From assembly GCF_004362745.1 (NCBI RefSeq), contig NZ_SNXY01000008.1, forward strand, positions 310,001-374,000: a DNA stretch of 64,000 bases, read 5' to 3'. The notes beneath the pieces were generated by a model. It searched no databases. It was not told where the DNA came from and saw only the letters and a program-made list of their open reading frames with translations. Shown here piece by piece: positions 40,837 through 48,357 of this stretch. Position 1 is the first letter of the stretch, and every line of letters starts with the position of its first letter. The translations under genes were made by a program, and so were the position numbers. The DNA is from Oharaeibacter diazotrophicus. GTDB taxonomy: Bacteria > Pseudomonadota > Alphaproteobacteria > Rhizobiales > Pleomorphomonadaceae.

Positions 40837-42368
40837 AGTTCTTCCGCTCCGACCTCCCCGCCCTCGACGGTGCGCCGCGGCTGCCGGCCGACTACCACGG
40901 CACCGCCGTCGCGGACGTCATCGACGCCCTGCCCGACGGCATCGCCGTGCTCTCGCTCGACGGCACGGTGCGCACCGCCAACCGCGCCTTCGAGCGGCTG
41001 GTCGCCCGCACCCTCGCCGAACTTGCCGACCGGCCGCTGCGCCCGTCCGGCGGCGCCGACGACGTGCTCGCGGCCCTCGGCGCCGCCCTCGCCCGGATGC
41101 GGCCGCTCGACACCGCCGGCGCGCTCGAATCCGGGCGGGTCGTGTCGGCGAGCCTGCGGATCCTGCGTGACGGCGACGGCGCCGCCTTCGGCGCCGTCGC
41201 GATCCTCGCCGACCCCGCGGCGCAGCGTCGGACCGGCGAGCGGCGCGGCGACCCGTTCCGCTTCAGCGGCGACGGCCACGAGGCCGCGCCGGCCCATGTC
41301 GACACGCCCGAGACCGACGCGCTGCTGCGCCAGGGCACCGCGGCGCTGGAGCGCAACGCGCGGGTGATGCTGACGGGCGAGTCGGGCACCGGCAAGACCG
41401 AGCTGGCGCGGCGGCTGCGCGACCGCGTCTGCGGGCGCACGGGGGCGGCGCCCTTCGTCCACGTCAACTGCGGCAGCATCCCGGAGAGCCTGTTCGAGTC
41501 GGAGATGTTCGGCTACGAGGCCGGCGCCTTCACCGGCGCCGCCGCCCGCGGCAAGACCGGCTACGTCGAGGCGGCCGAGAACGGCGTACTGTTCCTCGAC
41601 GAGGTCGGCGAGATCCCGCTGCACGTCCAGGCCAAGCTGCTGACCTTCCTCGAGGACGGCACCTTCATGCGGGTCGGCTCGCCGGTGCGCCGGCGCGCGC
41701 GGGTGCGGATCGTCTCGGCCACCAACCGCAACCTGCCGGAGATGATCGCGGCCGGCACCTTCCGTCGCGACCTCTACTACCGGCTCGCCGTGGTCAGCCT
41801 GACCTGCCCGCCGCTGCGCGGGCGCCGCGAGCTGATCCGCGCCATCGCCGAGAGCCAGCTGAAGCGGATCAACCTCGAGCGGACGCCGCGGCTGACGCTG
41901 GCGCCGGCACTTTGGTCGGCGCTCGCCGACCACGCCTGGCCCGGCAACGTCCGCGAACTCGCCAACGTGCTCGAGCATGTCGCGGCCGTCGCCGACGAGG
42001 AGGCGACGCCCGCCCACCTGCCGCCGGACTTCTCGGCGCCGGCGCCGGCCGAGCCGCCCTTCGCCCTCGCCGGCGAGACGCGGGACGCGGGCGGCGCCGA
42101 GGACGGCGGCAGCCCGCTGCGCGAGGCGCTGCGGGACTACGAGGACTTCCTGATCGCCCGGGCGATCGAACGACACGGGTCGAAGCGGCGCGCCGCCAGG
42201 GCGCTCGGCGTCGACATCGGAACACTCGTCCGCAAGACGACGAGACGCGGGAAAACCGCCCACAACCAGATGGGGAACGACGATGAAGCGACGGATCACG
42301 GCGAAGGCGACGACCGCCCTCGTCCTCTCGATGGCGACCCTCCAGCCGATCGCGGCGGGCGCGGCTGA
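40833..42368 (+). CDS. Sigma-54-dependent transcriptional activator (PAS-AAA+-HTH)
   Basis: A 511-residue enhancer-binding protein: N-terminal PAS-like domain (about residues 22-130), Walker A GESGTGKT (182-189), the sigma-54 loop GAFTGA (231-236), Walker B FLDE (254-257), arginine-finger region FRRDLYYRL, and a TyrR-type helix-turn-helix near residues 450-475 (SKRRAARALGVDIGTLVRK). The last 35 or so residues are charged and probably unstructured; they are encoded over the start of the next gene, an out-of-frame overlap of 86 bases. It probably activates its own operon, which imports and oxidises a polyamine-like compound. Confidence 0.9.
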   Translation: MKFFRSDLPALDGAPRLPADYHGTAVADVIDALPDGIAVLSLDGTVRTANRAFERLVARTLAELADRPLRPSGGADDVLAALGAALARMRPLDTAGALESGRVVSASLRILRDGDGAAFGAVAILADPAAQRRTGERRGDPFRFSGDGHEAAPAHVDTPETDALLRQGTAALERNARVMLTGESGTGKTELARRLRDRVCGRTGAAPFVHVNCGSIPESLFESEMFGYEAGAFTGAAARGKTGYVEAAENGVLFLDEVGEIPLHVQAKLLTFLEDGTFMRVGSPVRRRARVRIVSATNRNLPEMIAAGTFRRDLYYRLAVVSLTCPPLRGRRELIRAIAESQLKRINLERTPRLTLAPALWSALADHAWPGNVRELANVLEHVAAVADEEATPAHLPPDFSAPAPAEPPFALAGETRDAGGAEDGGSPLREALRDYEDFLIARAIERHGSKRRAARALGVDIGTLVRKTTRRGKTAHNQMGNDDEATDHGEGDDRPRPLDGDPPADRGGRG

Positions 42369-43344
42369 ACTCAACCTGCTGACCTGGGAAGGCTACGCCG
42401 ACAAGAGCTACGTGGCGCCCTTCGAGGCGGCGTCGGGCTGCAAGGTCAACGCGACCTACGTCGGCTCCAACGACGACTTCGCGCCCAAGCTCGCCGCCGG
42501 CGGCGGCGTCTACGACGTCATCACGCCGTCGATCGACACCATCGGCCTGATGCGCCAGGCCGGCTTCGTGGCCCCGCTCGACACCGCGAGGCTCACCGGT
42601 TTCGACGGCGTCTATCCGCAGTTCGCCGACGGCGCCGACGTCCGGACCGACGGCGCGGTCTGGGCGGCGCCGCTGGTGTGGGGCTCGATCTCGCTGATGT
42701 ACCGCACCGACAAGGTGTCGGGCACGCCGGATTCGATCGGCATCCTGTTCGATCCCGCCTACAAGGGCCGGATCTCGCTCTGGGACGACAAGTCGGCGAT
42801 CTACTGGACCGCGCGCTACCTCGGCTACGAGAACATCTACGACCTCACCGACGAGCAGCTCGCGGCCGTAGAGGCCAAGCTGATCGAGCAGAAGCCGCTG
42901 GTCCGCAAGTACTGGGCCACCGCCGGCGAGCTGACCGAGCTCTACGCCAACCAGGAGGTCTGGGTCTCCAATACCTGGACCGGCCTGCAGAGCAAGGAGA
43001 TCAACGGCCTCGGCAAGGGCTTCACGGTGACCGAGTTCAGCCCGAAGGAAAAGTCCGAGGGCTGGATGGACTCCATGCAGCTCGTCAAGGACAGCCCGAA
43101 CGAGGACTGCGCCTACAAGTTCATGTCCTACATGCTGTCGGCCGAGGGCCAGTGCGGCATCATCCGCACCACCGGCTACTTCCCGACCGTGCCGGGCGCC
43201 GTCGCCGGCTGCCTGTCGGACGCCGAGAAGGTCGAGCGCAAGGTGAACGACGTCGCCTTCGTCGACACGCTGCGGATGTGGCAGATGCCCGCCCGCCTCG
43301 ACAAGTATCTCGAGGTCTGGAACGCGGTGAAGGCCGCTCCCTGA
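42283..43344 (+). CDS. Polyamine-type ABC transporter substrate-binding protein
   Basis: A 353-residue periplasmic protein of the spermidine/putrescine (PotD/PotF) family: signal peptide of about 28 residues ending AGAAE, then LNLLTWEGYADKSYVAPFE, GSNDDFAPKLAAGGGVYDVITPSID, and VWGSISLMYRTDKV. GGGGA lies before the ATG, which sits inside the activator gene; the mature sequence begins in clean agreement with the family, so the start is sound. Ligand (polyamine, or another cation or amino acid derivative) is inferred. Confidence 0.9.
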   Translation: MKRRITAKATTALVLSMATLQPIAAGAAELNLLTWEGYADKSYVAPFEAASGCKVNATYVGSNDDFAPKLAAGGGVYDVITPSIDTIGLMRQAGFVAPLDTARLTGFDGVYPQFADGADVRTDGAVWAAPLVWGSISLMYRTDKVSGTPDSIGILFDPAYKGRISLWDDKSAIYWTARYLGYENIYDLTDEQLAAVEAKLIEQKPLVRKYWATAGELTELYANQEVWVSNTWTGLQSKEINGLGKGFTVTEFSPKEKSEGWMDSMQLVKDSPNEDCAYKFMSYMLSAEGQCGIIRTTGYFPTVPGAVAGCLSDAEKVERKVNDVAFVDTLRMWQMPARLDKYLEVWNAVKAAP

Positions 43345-43378
43345 CCGGACCCCGCCCGCCCCGGCGCGACGACCACCC

Positions 43379-43403
43379 GGGGACCGGCCGACCGCCGGTC
43401 CCC
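43379..43403 (+). terminator. Intra-operon hairpin after the binding-protein gene
   Basis: Nine-base arms GGGGACCGG / CCGGTCCCC with a 7-base loop lie in the 94-base gap between the binding protein and the ATPase gene. Such hairpins usually protect the upstream message or attenuate transcription, giving more binding protein than membrane components. Confidence 0.55.
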
Positions 43404-43438
43404 GCCGAGGGCGCGCGCCCGCCAGCCGAGGCCAGACC

Positions 43439-44539
43439 ATGACCCCAGACGCGATCGTCACCCTCTCCGGGGTGCGCAAGACCTATGGTGCCTTCACCGC
43501 GATCGAGAACCTCGACCTCTCGATCCGCCGCGGCGAATTCGTCACCCTGCTCGGCCCGTCCGGCTGCGGCAAGACCACGACGCTGCGCCTCGTCGCCGGC
43601 TTCGAGCGCCCCGACGCCGGCCGGGTGACCATCGCCGGCGAGGACGTCACCGCGGTGCCGCCGTTCCGTCGGGCGGTCAACACCGTGTTCCAGGACTACG
43701 CCCTGTTCCCGCACATGACCGTGGCCGAGAACGTCGGCTACGGCCTCTCGGTGCGCTCCAACCGCGTGCCGGCCGCCGAACGGGAGCCGCGGATCCGCGA
43801 GGCGCTCGCCATGGTCGGCCTCGCCGATCTCGGGGGACGGCGGCCGTGGGAGCTCTCCGGCGGTCAGCGCCAGCGCGTCGCCATGGCCCGCGCCCTGGTG
43901 CGCCGGCCGCAGGTGCTGCTGCTCGACGAGCCGCTGTCGGCGCTCGACGTCAAGCTGCGCCAGTCGATGCAGGTCGAACTCAAGCACCTGCACCAGAAGG
44001 TCGGCATCACCTTCGTGATGGTGACCCACGACCAGGAGGAGGCGCTGGTGCTGTCCGACCGGGTGGTGGTGATGAAGTCCGGCCGGATCGTGCAGCAGGG
44101 CACGCCGCAGGACCTCTACGACCGGCCGGCGAGCCCCTACGTCGCCGACTTCATCGGCTCGGCCAATCTCTTCACCGGCAAGGTCGTCGCTGCCGAGGGC
44201 GGACGGGTCCGCGTCGGCTTTCCCGGCGGCGGCGTGCTCGACGGCGTCGGCGTCGGCGCGCTCCGCACCGGCGACGCCGCCACGGTGGCGATCCGGCCCG
44301 AGCGGCTGCGCCCGGCCCTCGACGGCGCCGGCATTCCGGCCACCGTCGCCGCCCACCTCTTCCACGGCGGCAACCTGATGATCGAGGCCGGCACGCCGCA
44401 CGCTTCCCGGCCGGTGTTCGTGGCGATCCAGCGCAGCGGCGCCGCCGCCATGCGCGACCTGCCGGCGCCCGGCGCGGCCGTGGTGCTGGCGCCGACGAGC
44501 GCCGACGACGTGCTCGTCTACGCGGAGGCGGCGGCGTGA
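43439..44539 (+). CDS. Polyamine-type ABC transporter ATP-binding protein
   Basis: A 366-residue PotA-like ATPase: Walker A GPSGCGKT (39-46), Q-loop VFQDYALFPHMTV, signature LSGGQRQRVAMARAL, Walker B VLLLDEPLSALD, H-loop VMVTHDQEEAL and a C-terminal TOBE domain (AIRPERLRP). It energises uptake through the two permeases downstream. Its stop overlaps the next start as GTGA. Confidence 0.95.
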   Translation: MTPDAIVTLSGVRKTYGAFTAIENLDLSIRRGEFVTLLGPSGCGKTTTLRLVAGFERPDAGRVTIAGEDVTAVPPFRRAVNTVFQDYALFPHMTVAENVGYGLSVRSNRVPAAEREPRIREALAMVGLADLGGRRPWELSGGQRQRVAMARALVRRPQVLLLDEPLSALDVKLRQSMQVELKHLHQKVGITFVMVTHDQEEALVLSDRVVVMKSGRIVQQGTPQDLYDRPASPYVADFIGSANLFTGKVVAAEGGRVRVGFPGGGVLDGVGVGALRTGDAATVAIRPERLRPALDGAGIPATVAAHLFHGGNLMIEAGTPHASRPVFVAIQRSGAAAMRDLPAPGAAVVLAPTSADDVLVYAEAAA

Positions 44540-45402
44540 GCGCGTCCCCCGGCCGCCGCGCCTTCCTCGCGGTCTTCTCCGTTCCGCTGGCCTGGACCCT
44601 CGCGTTCCTGGTGGCGCCCTACGCGGTGATGCTGGCGATCAGCTTCTGGACCCGCCGGTTCCCGGTGTTCGTGCCGGACTTCCAGTTCGGCAACTACGTC
44701 CAGCTCTTCACCGACCCGCAATACGTCACCGTCCTCCTCCGGACGCTGAAGATCGCGGCGGCGACGACGGTCGCCTCGGTGCTGGTGGCCTATCCGCTGG
44801 CCTACTTCATCGTGTTCACGATCCGCCACGACGGCCTGCGCCGCGCGATCTACTTCCTCGTCGTGGTGCCGCTCTGGGTGTCCTACCTGCTGCGCGCCTA
44901 CACCTGGAAGATCATCCTCGGCACCGACGGCGCGCTGAACTCGCTGCTGCTGTGGACCGGCGTGATCGACGCGCCGATCGAGGCCTTCCTCTACAACCAG
45001 GTCTCGATGGTGGTGACGCTGACCTACATCTTCATCCCCTTCATGGTGATGCCGCTGTTCGCGGCGCTGGAGCGGATCCCGCGCTCGCTGATCGAGGCCT
45101 CCGAGGACCTCGGCGTCGGCCCGTTCGAAACCTTCTGGCGGGTGATCCTGCCCCTGTCGGTGCCCGGCGTCGTCGCCGGCGCGACCATGACCTTCTGCCT
45201 GTCTTTCGGCGACTTCGTCGCGCCGGTGCTGGTCGGCGGTCCGACCGGGACCATGGTCGCGACCGTGCTGCAGTCGCAGTTCGGCGCCGCGCTGAACTGG
45301 CCGCTCGGCTCGGCGCTGGCGGTCGTGATCCTCGCCATCGTGATCGTGGTGCTCCAGACCGCCAAGCGGCTGGAGGCCGGACCGCGCGTCGCGCTCACCT
45401 GA
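44536..45402 (+). CDS. Polyamine-type ABC permease (PotB/PotH-like)
   Basis: A 288-residue inner-membrane permease with six helices and the cytoplasmic EAA-like coupling loop LIEASEDLGVGPFETFWRVILPLSVPGVVAG. GTG 44536 is the natural start, overlapping the ATPase stop; the much longer upstream reading is the ATPase gene in another frame. It pairs with the following permease. Confidence 0.93.
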   Translation: MSASPGRRAFLAVFSVPLAWTLAFLVAPYAVMLAISFWTRRFPVFVPDFQFGNYVQLFTDPQYVTVLLRTLKIAAATTVASVLVAYPLAYFIVFTIRHDGLRRAIYFLVVVPLWVSYLLRAYTWKIILGTDGALNSLLLWTGVIDAPIEAFLYNQVSMVVTLTYIFIPFMVMPLFAALERIPRSLIEASEDLGVGPFETFWRVILPLSVPGVVAGATMTFCLSFGDFVAPVLVGGPTGTMVATVLQSQFGAALNWPLGSALAVVILAIVIVVLQTAKRLEAGPRVALT

Positions 45403-45417
45403 CGGAAAGGCCCTCGT

Positions 45418-46203
45418 ATGACCTCGTCCCTCGCCTGGTGGCAGCGCGGCCTCGTCGGCGTCGCCGTCGCCGCCCTCGCCTTCCTCTACCTGCCGATCGC
45501 CGTGCTGGTGCTGTTCTCGTTCAACGCCAGCAAGGTGACCACCTTCCCGCTCTCGGGCTTCACGCTCGACTGGTACGCCCGCGCCTTCGCCAACGCCGAG
45601 ATGCTGACCGCGCTCGGTAACAGCCTGGTCGTCGCCGGCTCGGCGACCGTGCTCGCCGTGCTGCTCGGGGTGCCGGCGGCGCTGGCGCTCGACCGCCACG
45701 ACTTCCCGGGCAAGCGGCTGTTCCAGACCACGCTGCTGTTGCCGCTGTCGCTGCCGGGCATCGTCACCGGCGTCGCGATGCTGAACTTCTACAAGCAGAT
45801 CGCCCTGCCGCTCGGCCTCGGCACGGTGGTGATCGGCCACGCCACCGCGCTGGTCGGCGTGGTGGTGTCGCAGGTGATGGCCCGGCTGTCGCGGATCGAC
45901 CGCCGGCTCGAGGAGGCCTCGGCCGACCTCGGCGCCACGCCGCTCGAGACCTTCGCGCGGGTGACGCTGCCGGGCATCCGCTCCGCGGTGATCGGCGCGG
46001 CGCTGCTCGTCTTCACGCTGTCCTTCGACGAGATCCCGGTCACCTATTTCCTGACCGGCCGCGACATCACGCTGCCGATCTACATCTACTCGACGCTCCG
46101 GCGCGGCATCACCCCGGAGATCAACGCCATCGGCACCGTGATCGTCGTCGCCTCGATCGCGCTGATCCTCGCCTCGGTCGTCCTGATCCGCGAGCGCCGC
46201 TGA
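45418..46203 (+). CDS. Polyamine-type ABC permease (PotC/PotI-like)
   Basis: A 261-residue six-helix permease, second membrane subunit of the importer. The coupling loop is LEEASADLGATPLETFARVTLPGIRSAVIG; the sequence SFNASKVTTFPLSGFTLDWY after helix 1 is characteristic of PotC/PotI proteins. GGAAAGG precedes the ATG. The aldehyde dehydrogenase gene follows 47 bases later. Confidence 0.93.
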   Translation: MTSSLAWWQRGLVGVAVAALAFLYLPIAVLVLFSFNASKVTTFPLSGFTLDWYARAFANAEMLTALGNSLVVAGSATVLAVLLGVPAALALDRHDFPGKRLFQTTLLLPLSLPGIVTGVAMLNFYKQIALPLGLGTVVIGHATALVGVVVSQVMARLSRIDRRLEEASADLGATPLETFARVTLPGIRSAVIGAALLVFTLSFDEIPVTYFLTGRDITLPIYIYSTLRRGITPEINAIGTVIVVASIALILASVVLIRERR

Positions 46204-46250
46204 CCCCCTTCGACCACCCCCGTCCGACCCGAAGACCCAGGAGGAGACAC

Positions 46251-47756
46251 ATGGACACCCAGGCCCGCGACCGCGCCCACTTCGCCGCCAAGGCGGCGGC
46301 CACCACCTTCCACACCGACCACTTCATCGACGGCGACTTCGTGCCGGCGAGCGACGGTCGCCGCTTCCCGACGATCAACCCGGCCACCGGCGAGACCCTC
46401 GCCACCGTCGCCCGCGGCACCCAGGCCGACGTCGACCGCGCGGTCGCCGTGGCCCGGCGGACCTTCCGCTCCGGCGTCTGGTCCAAGGCCGCCCCGCGCG
46501 ACCGCCTCGCCGTGATGGAGCGCTTCGCCCAGCTAATCGAAGCGCACGCCGAGGAGTTCGCCGTGCTCGACAGCCTCGACATGGGCAAGCCCGTGTCGGA
46601 CATGCTGAACATCGACGTGCCCTTCTCGGCGACGACGATCAAGTTCTTCGCCGAGACCGCCGACAAGTTCGACGGTGCCGTCACCGCGACGGCGTCGAGC
46701 GCGCTGCACTACATCCTGCGCCAGCCGCTCGGCGTGGTCGCGATCATCGTGCCGTGGAACTACCCGCTGATGATGGCGGCGTGGAAGCTCGGTCCGGCGC
46801 TCGTCACCGGCAACTCCGTGGTGCTGAAGCCGGCAGAGCAGTCGCCGCTGTCGGCCGGCCTCCTCGCCCGGCTGTTCGTCGAGGCGGGCGGGCCGGCCGG
46901 CGTGCTCAACGTGGTGCACGGTCTCGGCGAGGAGGTCGGGCGGGCGCTCGGTCTCCACATGGATGTCGACAAGATCGGCTTCACCGGCTCGACCGAGGTC
47001 GGCAAGCTGCTGATGACCTACGCCGGCCAGTCCAACATGAAGCGCGTCACCACCGAATGCGGCGGCAAGACCCCGCAGGTGGTGATGGCCGACGTCGAGG
47101 ACATCGACCTCGCCGTCACCTACGCGGTCAACGGCATCTACGGCAACCAGGGCGAGGTCTGCAACGCCGGCTCGCGCATCCTCGTCGAGGCAGCGATCCA
47201 CGACGAGTTCGTCGACCGCTTCCGCGCCCGCGCCGCCGAGGCCTTCCGCCCCGGCGACCCGCTGGACCCGGCGACCACCATGGGCCCGCTGGTCACCGCC
47301 GAGCACCAGAAGCGCGTGCTCGGCTACATCGACGTCGGCCGCGCCGAAGGCGCCTCGCTCGCCTTCGGCGGCGGCGTGCCGGCCGGCCTCGAGGCCGGCG
47401 CCTATGTCGAGCCGACGCTGTTCACCGGCGTCGCCAACGGCATGCGGATCGCCCGCGAGGAGATCTTCGGACCGGTCGGCACCATCCTGAAGGTCGCCGA
47501 CGAGGCGGAGGCGATCGCGGTCGCCAACGACAGCGTCTACGGCCTCGCCGCCTCGATCTGGACCCGCGACGTCTCGCGCGCCCACCGCTTCGCGCGCGAC
47601 GTCGAGGCCGGCGTCGTCTGGGTCAACTGCTTCGACCACGGCGACATGACCAGCATCTGGGGCGGCTTCAAGCAGACCGGCAACGGCCGCGACAAGTGCG
47701 TCGAGGCGCTGACCCAGTATACCCAGACCAAGTCGGTCTGGGTCGAGCTGCGCTGA
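46251..47756 (+). CDS. NAD(P)-dependent aldehyde dehydrogenase
   Basis: A 501-residue ALDH-superfamily enzyme with cofactor motif VPWNYPLMM (168-176), GFTGSTEVGK (243-252), general base Glu269 in TTECGGK and nucleophile Cys304 in NQGEVCNAGS. Closest in pattern to gamma-aminobutyraldehyde/PuuC or betaine-aldehyde types. Placement after a polyamine importer suggests it oxidises the aminoaldehyde released from the imported amine, although no aminotransferase or oxidase is in the cluster. AGGAGGAG precedes the ATG, and a terminator follows. Confidence 0.92.
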   Translation: MDTQARDRAHFAAKAAATTFHTDHFIDGDFVPASDGRRFPTINPATGETLATVARGTQADVDRAVAVARRTFRSGVWSKAAPRDRLAVMERFAQLIEAHAEEFAVLDSLDMGKPVSDMLNIDVPFSATTIKFFAETADKFDGAVTATASSALHYILRQPLGVVAIIVPWNYPLMMAAWKLGPALVTGNSVVLKPAEQSPLSAGLLARLFVEAGGPAGVLNVVHGLGEEVGRALGLHMDVDKIGFTGSTEVGKLLMTYAGQSNMKRVTTECGGKTPQVVMADVEDIDLAVTYAVNGIYGNQGEVCNAGSRILVEAAIHDEFVDRFRARAAEAFRPGDPLDPATTMGPLVTAEHQKRVLGYIDVGRAEGASLAFGGGVPAGLEAGAYVEPTLFTGVANGMRIAREEIFGPVGTILKVADEAEAIAVANDSVYGLAASIWTRDVSRAHRFARDVEAGVVWVNCFDHGDMTSIWGGFKQTGNGRDKCVEALTQYTQTKSVWVELR

Positions 47757-47760
47757 CGAC

Positions 47761-47793
47761 GAAGCCCGTCCCGGCTTCGACGGGACGGGCTTC
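47761..47793 (+). terminator. Terminator hairpin of the polyamine-type operon
   Basis: Thirteen-base arms (GAAGCCCGTCCCG / CGGGACGGGCTTC) enclose a 7-base loop, starting 5 bases after the dehydrogenase stop. A second partial copy of the right arm (GGACGGGC) follows near 47802. Confidence 0.75.
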
Positions 47794-47830
47794 CTCGACA
47801 GGACGGGCGGAGGTCTGGTAGGTCTCGGCG

Positions 47831-48268
47831 ATGGCGAGGACCGCGACCGACCGCCCGACGTCGACGCTCCCCGCCGCGCCCGTCCCGGCGCGGCGCGCGG
47901 ATGGCCGCGCGGCGCGGTGGACCGTGGCGATCGCCTTCGCTTGGCTCGCACTCGCCTATCTCGGCCTCGCCCTCGGCCCGGCGCAGCCGGACCTGCGCGC
48001 CCCCGTCGGCGCCACCAAGGTCCAGGTCGAGGCGGGGATCCGCCATCTCGCCCCGCGCGAGGGCACCCGCGCGACGGTCGTCGCCGAGCGGCCCGACCCG
48101 CGCACGCCCGCCCCGCCGCCGGGGCCCACGCTCGCGCCGACCGCCGTCGCCGTCCTCGCCCTCCGGGCCGCCCGGATCGTCGCCGCGCCGCCGCGCGGCC
48201 CGCCCGCCGCAGCCGCCGCCGTCCGCACAGCCCATCGTCCGCGCGCACCCCCGGCCGCCGCCGCCTGA
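47831..48268 (+). CDS. Hypothetical Ala/Pro-rich single-helix membrane protein
   Basis: A 145-codon frame I do not recognise. It encodes a basic N-terminus, one likely membrane helix at residues about 29-48 (RWTVAIAFAWLALAYLGLALG) and a Pro/Ala-rich tail. A modest purine-rich stretch lies before the ATG, and codons use G or C at the third position as in neighbours, but low complexity makes this weak evidence. It occupies the otherwise empty space before secDF and could be non-coding. Confidence 0.4.
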   Translation: MARTATDRPTSTLPAAPVPARRADGRAARWTVAIAFAWLALAYLGLALGPAQPDLRAPVGATKVQVEAGIRHLAPREGTRATVVAERPDPRTPAPPPGPTLAPTAVAVLALRAARIVAAPPRGPPAAAAAVRTAHRPRAPPAAAA

Positions 48269-48357
48269 TCCGAACCCCGATCGAGGCGCGGTCCGCGCCG
48301 CCGTGTCGCCATTTCGGGGCGCGGCGGCGACGGCGCATGGACGGACGACCCTTTCCG

